DNA of 53,044 nt, taken from positions 1-53,044 of the forward strand of contig JAJDCZ010000039.1 in NCBI GenBank assembly GCA_029260555.1, read 5' to 3'. This DNA is from Phycisphaerales bacterium. Its GTDB lineage: Bacteria > Planctomycetota > Phycisphaerae > Phycisphaerales > UBA1924. Of the stretch, positions 35,125-42,843 are shown in pieces. The translations under genes and the position numbers were made by a program. Every line of letters starts with the position of its first letter. Within the stretch, counting starts at the first letter, position 1. The notes below the pieces were generated by a model. The model was not told the origin of the DNA. It saw only the letters and a program-made list of their open reading frames with translations, and ran no database searches.

Positions 35125-35931
35125 GTGACTCTCCGCATAGACATTTTGAGCACATTCCCGGAAATGTTCAGCACCCAGGCGCCCGCAGCTCTGGGGCTGA
35201 GCATCCCTGACCGGGCCCGCAAGGCGGGCCTTGTCGAATGGCACGCGACCAACATCCGCGATTTTGCTGACAACAAGCACGCCAAGACCGACGATCGACC
35301 CTTCGGCGGCGGCCCGGGCATGGTCATGGCCTGCCAACCTGTCTACGACGCTGTCATGGCAGTCGAAAAAGCACTCCCCCAATCTCCACCCCCCTCCCCT
35401 AGATCCTCCCCCTCCCAGCCTCCAGCGCGCATCTTGCTGACGCCTCAGGGGGTGCCTTTGACGCAGTCCATCGTCGAGGATCTTGCAACCAAATCTCACC
35501 TTCTGCTCATTGCAGGCCATTATGAAGGCATCGATGAGCGCGTAATCCAGAAACTTGCCCCCATGGAGCTCAGCCTTGGTGATTTCGTGATTTCAGGTGG
35601 CGAGTTGGCTGCGCTGGTCCTCATGGATGCCATCATCCGCTTGCTCTCCGGTGCTCTTGGCGATCACCAATCCGCCCATCAGGACAGCTTTGGCATCATC
35701 CCCACGACCAACCCCAACAACGAACCCATCAACACCAAAACACTCAAACATCTTGGCATCAGCCCTGATACCCGTTTGCTGGATTGTCCTCATTACACTC
35801 GGCCCCGGGTCTGGCAAGGCATGGAAATACCCGAAGTGCTGCTCAGTGGTGATCACGAAGCTGTCGCCCGCTGGCGTCTTGAGCAAATGCTTGAACGCAC
35901 ACGCCAGCGCCGTCCCGATCTGCTTGACTGA
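35125..35931 (+). CDS. trmD: tRNA (guanine-N1)-methyltransferase TrmD
   Basis: Protein of 268 residues; methylates G37 of tRNAs with a 3' neighbouring G, using AdoMet bound in a trefoil knot. Motifs: RIDILSTFPEMF at the start, DDRPFGGGPGMVM, LLIAGHYEGIDERVI, and LGDFVISGGELAALVLMDA, followed by the C-terminal PHYTRPRVWQGMEIPEVLLSGDH. It begins with GTG 35125. Between AVEKA and RILLTPQG is an unusual Pro/Ser insert of about 15 residues (QSPPPSPRSSPSQPP) from a C-rich tract; most TrmD proteins have a short loop there. Confidence 0.96.
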   Translation: MTLRIDILSTFPEMFSTQAPAALGLSIPDRARKAGLVEWHATNIRDFADNKHAKTDDRPFGGGPGMVMACQPVYDAVMAVEKALPQSPPPSPRSSPSQPPARILLTPQGVPLTQSIVEDLATKSHLLLIAGHYEGIDERVIQKLAPMELSLGDFVISGGELAALVLMDAIIRLLSGALGDHQSAHQDSFGIIPTTNPNNEPINTKTLKHLGISPDTRLLDCPHYTRPRVWQGMEIPEVLLSGDHEAVARWRLEQMLERTRQRRPDLLD

Positions 35932-36162
35932 CAGCTCAGGTCATTTTCCAAAGGCACACCTGCTCCCCTGAAACATCCACAGGGAAATGATCCATTGCTG
36001 TTGTGAGTTGAGCCAGGAAAAGTAGAACCCCACCTGCGCTCAGCCTACGATTGCTGCCCAGATCGGCTTGAACCCGATCAGGTTATGAACAAGGTTGTTT
36101 CATCTGCGCGCATCCATTTTGTGTGCTGCAGACAGGCAAGCAGAAAGATAGCGAGAGTCATC

Positions 36163-36555
36163 ATGTCAACGCAAATGCTCATTGAAAGCCTCAACGACGA
36201 AGCCCTTAAGACGGATATTCCCGTCATGGACATCGGCGACACCATTAATGTGCATGTCCGGATTGTTGAAGGCCAGAAAGAGCGCGTGCAGGTGTTTCAA
36301 GGCGTGCTGATCAGCCGAAAGGGCCGAGGCATGCAGGAAATGCTCACGGTTCGTCGTATTGTCGACAATCAAGGCGTTGAGCGCACCTGGCCGATCCATA
36401 GCCCCATGATCTCCAAGTTTGAAGTCGTTCGCCGGGCAGATGCCCGCAGGGCCAAGCTTTACTTCCTTCGTGATCGCATCGGCAAGTCTCGCAGGCTTCG
36501 CGACCGCAGGCGGGGCATGGAGCATGTCAAAGGCCATCCCACGGTTCGTAAATAA
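36163..36555 (+). CDS. rplS: 50S ribosomal protein bL19
   Basis: Protein of 130 residues with the bL19 core: VMDIGDTINVHVRIVEG, RVQVFQGVLISRKGRG, TVRRIVDNQGVERTWPIHSP, and ARRAKLYFLRDRIGKSRRLR. It lies at the 30S-50S interface. ATG 36163 fits the family start; the longer frame from 36085 contains an unrelated Cys-rich lead. A strong terminator follows. Confidence 0.96.
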   Translation: MSTQMLIESLNDEALKTDIPVMDIGDTINVHVRIVEGQKERVQVFQGVLISRKGRGMQEMLTVRRIVDNQGVERTWPIHSPMISKFEVVRRADARRAKLYFLRDRIGKSRRLRDRRRGMEHVKGHPTVRK

Positions 36556-36584
36556 CGCTGCAACGACAACGCTGAATTTTCAAA

Positions 36585-36607
36585 CCCACGCTCTGCGTGG
36601 GTTTTTT
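36585..36607 (+). terminator. Intrinsic terminator after rplS
   Basis: Perfect 7-bp stem CCCACGC (36585-36591) / GCGTGGG (36595-36601) with a TCT loop and TTTTTT. It closes the rpsP-trmD-rplS group. Confidence 0.9.
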
Positions 36608-36632
36608 CATACCACAATCCTACTCTATTGCC

Positions 36633-37682
36633 ATGAAAGCCATTGTTTGTACAGTTCAGGGTGCGCCCGTTTCTCCCAATATCCAATATCAGACTGATTG
36701 GCCTGATCTGGCAGCTCCTGTGCCGGGGTGGGTCAACATTAAAACTCTGGCTAGTGCTTTTAACCACATGGATCTCTGGGTGGGCATGGGGATTCCGGGT
36801 GTGGATCTGACTTATCCCCGCGTGTCGGGCTGTGATGCATGTGGCGTGGTCGAAGCTGTGGGAGAGGGTGTAAGTGATGCCTGGCTCAACAAGCGGGTCA
36901 TTGTCAACGCTGCTCTTGCTCATGAGCCTGATCCCAAGCCTGGCGATCCACCAGCCACCACGCGAACGCCTGACTATCAACTCATCGGCGAGCATCACAA
37001 TGGCATGCACGCGCAAAGTTTCACCTGCCCTGCCCAGAACCTGGCAGTTGTTGCAGATGATGCTGATCCTGTACAGGCTGCTGCTTTTGGCCTGTGCGCC
37101 CTCACAGCATGGTCGATGATCGCAACCAAAGGGCAACTCAGACCCGGCCAGACTGTTCTTATCACCGGCATCGGAGGCGGCGTGGCAACCGCAGCTCTGG
37201 CGATTGCCCGCCATATGGGTTGTCCTGTTTGTGTCACCAGCCGTCACCAGTGGAAGCTCGATCGGGCACTGGAACTGGGAGCAGATGCGGTTATTTTAGA
37301 TGAAGGGCAGGACTGGTCCAAAGCCGTGCGCACATGGAGCGCCAGGCAAGGCGTCGATATGGCGGTCGACTCCATCGGCAAAGCGACCCATCTGAGCTGC
37401 ATCAAATCACTCGCTCGAGGCGGCACCTATGTCACGCCCGGCTGCACCTCAGGCCCCAACGCCACCACCGATCTGGCACGCATCTTCTGGAATCAGCTTC
37501 GGATTCTGGGCTCGACCATGGGCACAAACAACGAGTTTCGCCAGATCGCAGCCCTTTTTAGCGCAGGCAAACTTGCCCCCGTCGTTGATCAGGTTTTTCA
37601 ACCAGAACAGGCACAAGAGGCCTATCAACGGCTCGAAGCGGGTGATCAGTTCGGAAAAATCGTCATCGACTGGCGTAAATAA
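36633..37682 (+). CDS. Medium-chain dehydrogenase/reductase (quinone oxidoreductase-like)
   Basis: Protein of 349 residues. The N-terminal GroES-like domain has SAFNHMDLWVGMG, where zinc alcohol dehydrogenases have Cys, then PRVSGCDACGVVEAVGEGV. A Rossmann domain follows: VLITGIGGGVATAALAIA and VDMAVDSIGKAT, ending QAYQRLEAGDQFGKIVIDW. The four-Cys structural zinc site is absent. Probably an NAD(P)H-dependent oxidoreductase of COG0604 type; the substrate is unknown. Starts at ATG 36633, 32 bases after the rplS terminator. Confidence 0.85.
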   Translation: MKAIVCTVQGAPVSPNIQYQTDWPDLAAPVPGWVNIKTLASAFNHMDLWVGMGIPGVDLTYPRVSGCDACGVVEAVGEGVSDAWLNKRVIVNAALAHEPDPKPGDPPATTRTPDYQLIGEHHNGMHAQSFTCPAQNLAVVADDADPVQAAAFGLCALTAWSMIATKGQLRPGQTVLITGIGGGVATAALAIARHMGCPVCVTSRHQWKLDRALELGADAVILDEGQDWSKAVRTWSARQGVDMAVDSIGKATHLSCIKSLARGGTYVTPGCTSGPNATTDLARIFWNQLRILGSTMGTNNEFRQIAALFSAGKLAPVVDQVFQPEQAQEAYQRLEAGDQFGKIVIDWRK

Positions 37683-37769
37683 CCAGATCGCAGGCCACAA
37701 CCCACATCGCGATCATCAAAAGATACGCAAGAATGCCTGGCAGCAATGAAATGGGGGGGAGGGGGGAAA

Positions 37770-37843
37770 CACGGGCGAGAGGAGTCGAACCCCTAACCTC
37801 CTGATCCGTAGTCAGGTGCTCTATCCAATTGAGCTACGCCCGC
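37770..37843 (-). tRNA. tRNA-Arg (anticodon ACG)
   Basis: Full cloverleaf on the minus strand: acceptor GCGGGCG/CGCCCGT, D-arm GCTC...GAGC, anticodon stem CCTGA/TCAGG with loop CTACGGA (ACG at 34-36), and T-arm AGGGG-TTCGACT-CCTCT. CCA is not encoded. A34 needs TadA editing to inosine to read CGU, CGC and CGA. A G-rich tract (37752-37767) lies just 3' of it. Confidence 0.95.
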
Positions 37844-38004
37844 AAAGCGTTGGCTACCATAATCCTCGAATTGGTCTACGGCAAGCCCAATGCGGTAATG
37901 GACTTGATTTTATTGAATACCAGGCAGATACTTCTGCTCGCTGGGCAAGATTGTGCCTGTTGAGGCATCCAGCGCCGACTCAACTTGCAGGAAACTGATC
38001 GAAT

Positions 38005-38271
38005 ATGGCTCATTCCAACTCTGCCAAGAAACGCATCCGTCAGAATATCACGCACCGTGCACGCAACCGCTGGAGGCTTCGCACCATGCGGGATGCCATC
38101 GCGGATTTCCAGGACAAGATCGCTCATGGCTCATCAGATGATGCCAAAGCTTCTTTCAAGTCGTGTGCTGCGATTATTGATCGAACCGCTCAAAAGGGCG
38201 TGATCCACAGAAACCAGGCAGCACGACGCAAGAGCAGGCTTCATGTCATGCTCAAAGCAAAGACCGCCTGA
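38005..38271 (+). CDS. rpsT: 30S ribosomal protein bS20
   Basis: Protein of 88 residues: MAHSNSAKKRIRQNITHRAR, then RNRWRLRTMRDAI, and DRTAQKGVIHRNQAARRKSR. This is the all-helical 16S-binding protein bS20. AGGAAA precedes the ATG, and a terminator follows at 38327. Confidence 0.96.
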   Translation: MAHSNSAKKRIRQNITHRARNRWRLRTMRDAIADFQDKIAHGSSDDAKASFKSCAAIIDRTAQKGVIHRNQAARRKSRLHVMLKAKTA

Positions 38272-38326
38272 GCCGAATCTTCCAGAGCCTGGTTTGGGTT
38301 CGTCAAGATCAACTGAGACAGACTGG

Positions 38327-38358
38327 AATCGATCCTCGCGATGAGGGTCGATTTTTTT
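38327..38358 (+). terminator. Intrinsic terminator after rpsT
   Basis: Stem AATCGATCCTC (38327-38337) / GAGGGTCGATT (38343-38353), 11 bp with one T-G pair, loop GCGAT, running into a 7-T run (38352-38358). Confidence 0.85.
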
Positions 38359-38449
38359 GGTGTCGCTGGGTTCCTAGCATGGTGCCCAGCTGACGGATTG
38401 GCTGTGGGTGCTGTGTGCAGCGGTGGCATGTTGTTGAGTATGAGAAGTG

Positions 38450-39298
38450 ATGTCTTCTAAACGCGTCAGTACATCCCGGGATGGTTCGCCGTTGGGAAGG
38501 AGAAGTGCGAGGGGGATGGGGGGGGCGGGGGGAATGGTGGGGTATGCAAGAGAGTCGATGAGGCCCTTGGTTGTGTTGATATTTTTGTTGCCTTTGATTG
38601 TGCTGTACGAGGTTGGGTCTGTTTTGTATCTGGCGGATGCTTCGACGGGTGTGGTGGAGACGATCCGTGCCAAGAGCATGCTGGACCATTTCTTTGGCGA
38701 GTTTGGCATGGTGGGGGTGTATCTGCCGGGTGTTGCGCTGGTCGCGGTGCTATTGACATGGCACTTGCTGAATCATGATCGCTGGCGGGTTCGATTGAGC
38801 ACACTGGTTGGGATGGGTGGCGAGTCGATCGCGTGGACAGCACCACTTTTGATGATTGCGGTTCTGGTTCAACATGCGATGATGCAGCCTCAGGCGCAAG
38901 TGGTGGTTGGCGCAGGGCAGGTGCTGGCTGGGGCGACGGATCTACAGGCGATGGGCTGGCAGGCGAGGCTGACGATTTCGCTGGGTGCGGGACTATACGA
39001 AGAGATGCTGTTTCGGATGATTGTCATTCTGGGTGTGCATTTTCTGCTGGTGGATTTGCTGCATTTTTCAGATCGAACGGGCAAACTGCTGGCACTGGTT
39101 GTGTCTGCGGTGTCGTTTGCGTTGTATCACGATCTGTCAGCTGCGGGCAGCGGGCTGGGATGGGGCAAAGCGGTGTTTTATGTTGCTTCGGGGCTTTACT
39201 TTGGGGGGTTGTACCTGCTTCGCGGGCTGGGCATTGTGGTGGCGGTGCATGCGATCTATGATGTGGTGGTGCTGGTCGCGCTGAATCCGGATGCCTAG
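38450..39298 (+). CDS. CPBP-family intramembrane metalloprotease (Rce1/Abi-like)
   Basis: Membrane protein of 282 residues with about seven hydrophobic segments. The CPBP motifs are visible: GLYEEMLFRMIVI (EExxxR), ALYHDLSAAGS (the FxxxH-like second motif, His retained) and VVAVHAIYDVVVL (third motif HxxxD). These form the glutamate/histidine active site of Rce1-type proteases. The N-terminus has a Gly run from a G-rich tract (38509-38543). Targets unknown; bacterial members range from bacteriocin immunity to protein processing. ATG 38450 is preceded by GAGAAG. Confidence 0.82.
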   Translation: MSSKRVSTSRDGSPLGRRSARGMGGAGGMVGYARESMRPLVVLIFLLPLIVLYEVGSVLYLADASTGVVETIRAKSMLDHFFGEFGMVGVYLPGVALVAVLLTWHLLNHDRWRVRLSTLVGMGGESIAWTAPLLMIAVLVQHAMMQPQAQVVVGAGQVLAGATDLQAMGWQARLTISLGAGLYEEMLFRMIVILGVHFLLVDLLHFSDRTGKLLALVVSAVSFALYHDLSAAGSGLGWGKAVFYVASGLYFGGLYLLRGLGIVVAVHAIYDVVVLVALNPDA

Positions 39299-39353
39299 GC
39301 TTTGGCAACCTGTTGTAACTGCGCAGCTTACAGCACATGCTTAAAAAAAAGTT

Positions 39354-39381
39354 TTGTGGTTGCGTCGTTGTGTGTTATGCT
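39354..39381 (+). promoter_or_regulatory. Candidate sigma-70-type promoter
   Basis: TTGTGG (39354-39359), 16 bases, then an extended -10 TGTTATGCT (TATGCT at 39376-39381). It lies about 40 bases before the 105-residue hypothetical gene and after the CPBP gene. Confidence 0.45.
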
Positions 39382-39419
39382 CAGTGTGGGGTGGTGGATA
39401 GCTGGAGGGTCTTGTTATC

Positions 39420-39737
39420 ATGGGACTTTCGTTTGCGATCGACGAGTTGTATGCTTCGGGTTGGGTGCCTGGGGCGGAGGATGGGCACGAGGTTGATGAT
39501 GCCGGGCGTGTGTATCCCGATGAGCAGACCATCAACCAGGCGTTTGCCAAGCAGGGCTATCGGCTTGAATCCAAGCATGTCCAGTTGTTTAACTGTTATC
39601 GGGCTGAATGGTTTGATGCAGCAGATCAGCCAGTTGGTGCGGTGGTGGGCAAGAGCCTGGCAGAAGCGACAGTGTTTGCGTTTTCTCAGCTGCGTCGGCG
39701 TATGAATGCGCGGGTGCCTGCGGATGCAACTGCATAA
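39420..39737 (+). CDS. Conserved-looking hypothetical protein
   Basis: Protein of 105 residues that I do not recognise. No signal peptide or membrane segment. It opens MGLSFAIDELYASGWVPG, has an acidic middle (GHEVDDAGRVYPDE) and an alpha/beta C-terminal half (YRAEWFDAADQPVGAVVG, EATVFAFSQLRRRM). GGAGGG precedes the ATG and a plausible promoter lies upstream, so it is probably a real cytoplasmic protein. Confidence 0.65.
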   Translation: MGLSFAIDELYASGWVPGAEDGHEVDDAGRVYPDEQTINQAFAKQGYRLESKHVQLFNCYRAEWFDAADQPVGAVVGKSLAEATVFAFSQLRRRMNARVPADATA

Positions 39738-39803
39738 ACCAGCATGATTCTTGAGGCTCAGTGCTTGACCTTTGCAGCGAGCAGGCGACGATAGCACATC
39801 GCA

Positions 39804-39878
39804 GGCCCCATCGTCTAGCCCGGTCCAGGACACCAGGTTCTCATCCTGGTAACGGGGGTTCGAATCCCCCTGGGGTCA
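39804..39878 (+). tRNA. tRNA-Glu (anticodon CTC)
   Basis: Acceptor GGCCCCA/TGGGGTC, anticodon stem CCAGG/CCTGG with loop TTCTCAT (CTC at 34-36), and T-arm GGGGG-TTCGAAT-CCCCC. No encoded CCA. Reads GAG. Confidence 0.95.
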
Positions 39879-40318
39879 TTTCTTGTGGCAGGTTGCAGCA
39901 ACACGGTTGCTTGTCAACCATGAAGATGCCAGCAAGGTGCCACAGCCCTTCTTCCGGGGGGTGGAAGTACAACTTTTTACAATCGGCTCTGTTTTGAACT
40001 TTGCTTTGCATCCGTGAAGTTGTGAAGGCATGTTGTGCATCAAATGAGAGAACTTGCCTTGCGATTGATCTGGACCCGTGCAGGCTAAAGACTGAGAAGC
40101 TGGCTATTCTGTTTACAGGTGGTGATTTATCCATCTCTTTCTCACATGTGATACATCGCGCAGGATTCAGGGTTTCACACCAGAAACGAGGACCGTTTTG
40201 GACCTGAGCAGGTCAGGTTTGATTGGATTTTAGACGGTCTGAAAAAATCCCTCGCTGTGGTGGTGTATTTGGATCAATCCAGCTGTTTGGATCACCGATG
40301 TGTGGTCTGGAGGCTCAT
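39879..40318. other. 440-base stretch without a supported gene
   Basis: Frames here lack ribosome binding sites and recognisable motifs. A minus-strand frame of 97 codons is explained by reading back through the tRNA. Nothing else seen except the GGAGG site of the Hpt gene at its end. Confidence 0.4.
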
Positions 40319-40657
40319 ATGTCACAGACCCCGGACCATTCTTCTACACCCATTCACAGCGAGTTTGCCAGCGACCCTGACATGATCGAACTTGTCGATC
40401 TGTTTGTCAGCGAGTTGCCGGATCGCATTGATCAGATGACCCAGGCGTTTGAGTCTCAACAGTTTACTGATCTCAAGAGGTTGATGCATCAACTCAGGGG
40501 AGCCAGTGGGGGATACGGATTTCCCACGATTGGTATCTCAGCGGGTTTTGTTGAATCGCTGTTGAGTGAATCAACAGACCTGTCAGCACAGGTCGAGGAC
40601 ATCGACAGCCAGCTTCAAGAGCTCATCTCGCTTTGCAGAAGGGCGTCATCCAGCTGA
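40319..40657 (+). CDS. Stand-alone Hpt phosphotransfer protein
   Basis: Protein of 112 residues forming one Hpt helical bundle. The phospho-His is in MHQLRGASGGYGF, where the usual Lys after the His (HxLKG) is replaced by Arg. DMIELVDLFVSELPDRI is the first helix. It starts at ATG 40319 after GGAGG, and the receiver/GGDEF gene follows. It probably carries phosphate to that receiver from a hybrid kinase encoded elsewhere. Confidence 0.85.
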   Translation: MSQTPDHSSTPIHSEFASDPDMIELVDLFVSELPDRIDQMTQAFESQQFTDLKRLMHQLRGASGGYGFPTIGISAGFVESLLSESTDLSAQVEDIDSQLQELISLCRRASSS

Positions 40658-40700
40658 AGTGATATGTATGCAAGGCGTTCCGGGGGGGAACCCACGGGGC

Positions 40701-41696
40701 ATGGCAGGGAAGAAACTCGAGTTTGTTGAGCGATGCATGAATGTATTGAATGACCATAAGGGCCAAAGCCAACCAACGCTGCTGTTGGTGGATGACTCAA
40801 TCGATGTGCATCGGTTGATCAAAGCCCGGTTTCGCAACTCCGAGATGACCCTGATCAGTGCGCATGGCGGGCGTGAAGGCATCAAGATGGCCAAGGAGCA
40901 CTTGCCCACGCTGATTCTGCTGGATCTGGACATGCCAGAGGTTGACGGGCTTGAGGTGTTGCGCACACTCCGGGAAGACCTGACTACGAGAAACATCCCT
41001 GTGATTGTGCTATCTGGGTTGGTGAGTACGCAGGACAAGGTGACTGCGTTTGATCTGGATGCATATGACTATGTGACCAAGCCATTTGATCTTGTGGAGC
41101 TTCGCGCCCGCATCCGGGCTGCTCTCAAGACGCAGAGGCTGCTCACCATGCTTACCGAGCGAGCAAGGCTCGACGGGCTGACGGGGCTTTGGAATCGGGC
41201 ATACTTTGACGAGAGGCTGGCAGAAGAAATCAGTGGTGCTGTGCGTCACGGGCGAGCACTGAGCGTGGTGATGCTGGACCTTGATCATTTCAAATCGGTG
41301 AATGATTCATTTGGACATCCTGCAGGTGATGCGGTGCTTGAGCGGTTTGCTTCGATTATCAAAGCGCAATGCAGGAAGACAGACATCGCGTGTCGGTATG
41401 GCGGTGAAGAGTTTTCTCTGATTATGCCTGACACAGGACCTGAGGATGCCAAGGCGGTGCTGGATCGAGTACGCACAGCACTGGAACAGATCCGCTGGCC
41501 CATGCATCCAGAGCGGAATGTTACGGTGTCCATTGGTGTGGCTGGGTGCACACAGTGCCGGGGGGATGTTTCGGCAAAGGACTGGGTTCATGTTGCGGAC
41601 AAGAATCTGTATAAAGCCAAGGAATCAGGCAGGAACCGCGTCGTGATCAGCGAAGTGGATAGCGATGGCGAGCCAAAGCTGGCTGCGGCTGGTTGA
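40701..41696 (+). CDS. Response regulator diguanylate cyclase (REC-GGDEF)
   Basis: Protein of about 331 residues. The receiver domain has LLLVDDSIDV, acceptor Asp in LLDLDMPEVDG and VTKPFDL. The GGDEF domain has DGLTGLWNRAYFDERL, VMLDLDHFKSVNDSFGHPAGD, and the active loop YGGEEFSL. The inhibitory site RxxD (RKTD) sits just before it, so product feedback is likely. It makes cyclic-di-GMP and is the functional opposite of the HD-GYP regulator at 1.2 kb. The start is uncertain: ATGs at 40668, 40701 and 40737 all precede the receiver and none has a good ribosome binding site. Confidence 0.9.
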   Translation: MAGKKLEFVERCMNVLNDHKGQSQPTLLLVDDSIDVHRLIKARFRNSEMTLISAHGGREGIKMAKEHLPTLILLDLDMPEVDGLEVLRTLREDLTTRNIPVIVLSGLVSTQDKVTAFDLDAYDYVTKPFDLVELRARIRAALKTQRLLTMLTERARLDGLTGLWNRAYFDERLAEEISGAVRHGRALSVVMLDLDHFKSVNDSFGHPAGDAVLERFASIIKAQCRKTDIACRYGGEEFSLIMPDTGPEDAKAVLDRVRTALEQIRWPMHPERNVTVSIGVAGCTQCRGDVSAKDWVHVADKNLYKAKESGRNRVVISEVDSDGEPKLAAAG

Positions 41697-41778
41697 CCCT
41701 TCGGGCAAACGATTGACACAGATTAAACACTATCCAGCAGGAAAACCATCAGGGTTTGGGCACTTGCGGTCGCGTGGG

Positions 41779-42405
41779 TCAGAAGGGAATCATGATGCCG
41801 GTGTAGAGCATCACGGCATCGCGTGAGGGGTTGCGTGCTTCGCCCAGGACGCGTGCATTGGAGACATGGTGCCAGCGGATGCCTGTGATGAGGCGCGAGC
41901 CTGAATCATTGATGCGGAAAGTGGCACCGCCTCCAAAGCGAGGCATGAAGTCGACAGGGGTGCCTCCATCTGGGACATCGCTGGTCGCAGCCAGCATGCC
42001 GATGCCTGCATCTGCATAGAGGGACCATGTGTTCTTGTTCAGAAAGTGCCAGCGGAAGATGAGGCTGAGGTTTACGCCAAAGGCATCATCGCCTCTCTGG
42101 GAGAAGTACCAGCCACCCAGTTCGCCAATGATTTCGACATCCTGGACGAAGAATGAGCTGTAGGCGATGTGGAGGTTGGAGTCGGTCGCATCACTGATGT
42201 CACTGGCGACACCGCCTCCGATGGTGAGAAAGGTCTGGCCTTGTGTGCCAAAGGGCTTGCCAATGGGGGAAGTTTCAGAATCAGGTTCCAGACTGATCGC
42301 TGAAGAACCAATGCTCAGATTATCAGTATCAAGAGCGAGAGCACTGGTGCAAACGCTGGCAAAGCTCAAAGTAGCAACAAGGACAAATCGGATGGGGTTA
42401 TTCAT
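41779..42405 (-). CDS. PagL-like lipid A 3-O-deacylase
   Basis: Outer membrane protein of 208 residues. Signal peptide (FVLVATLSFASVCTSALA). Alternating beta-barrel strands follow, and near the C-terminus GIRWHHVSNARVLG carries the catalytic His-x-Ser of the PagL/acyloxyacyl hydrolase family, ending TGIMIPF with the terminal Phe. PagL removes a 3-linked acyl chain from lipid A, implying LPS in this organism. ATG 42405 is used; the upstream TTG is rejected. Confidence 0.82.
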   Translation of the reverse strand: MNNPIRFVLVATLSFASVCTSALALDTDNLSIGSSAISLEPDSETSPIGKPFGTQGQTFLTIGGGVASDISDATDSNLHIAYSSFFVQDVEIIGELGGWYFSQRGDDAFGVNLSLIFRWHFLNKNTWSLYADAGIGMLAATSDVPDGGTPVDFMPRFGGGATFRINDSGSRLITGIRWHHVSNARVLGEARNPSRDAVMLYTGIMIPF

Positions 42406-42472
42406 AGTGTGATACAATATCCTGCAGATTCTGGTTTGTGTGTGAGTTCATCACAAGGGATGCATTTGAGTT

Positions 42473-42784
42473 ATGGATTCTCATTTCGGTTCATCTTCCG
42501 GGGCAACTCCTGATCCCGCTTCCAGACTCGTTCGTCTTGAGGAGGTGCAGGCTCATACCGAGCACACGGTCGATCAACTCAATCAGGAAATTTATGAGTT
42601 GACAAAGAAGCTGAGCCAGACACTGGGGCGGCTTGATCATCTGGAAAAACGGATGATGACACTCAATAACCAGTTGATAGAGTCTGGAGGGACGGGGGAA
42701 GTGGGGGGTGGGGAGAGTAGAGAAGCTGGGGCGGATGCGTCGCCAACGGATCTAGATGAGCCTCCCATTGGTGAGATTGCATGA
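42473..42784 (+). CDS. SlyX-family coiled-coil protein
   Basis: Protein of 103 residues. A central coiled coil (RLVRLEEVQAHTEHTVDQLN, LTKKLSQTLGRLDHLEKRM) and a C-terminal EPPIGEIA match SlyX, a small protein of unknown function. A Gly/Glu segment from a G-rich tract (42686-42730) separates the coiled coil from the tail. Divergent from the PagL-like gene. Confidence 0.75.
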   Translation: MDSHFGSSSGATPDPASRLVRLEEVQAHTEHTVDQLNQEIYELTKKLSQTLGRLDHLEKRMMTLNNQLIESGGTGEVGGGESREAGADASPTDLDEPPIGEIA

Positions 42785-42843
42785 GAGTGTTCATGGCAGT
42801 GCGGATGCGCGTGCAAAAAGCACTTTGCTCAAAGAGTTTGGCA

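Noticed and set aside
39841..40134. 97-codon minus-strand frame
   Set aside because: Its end (TPGGFEPPLPG) is the typical artefact of translating a tRNA T-arm backwards.
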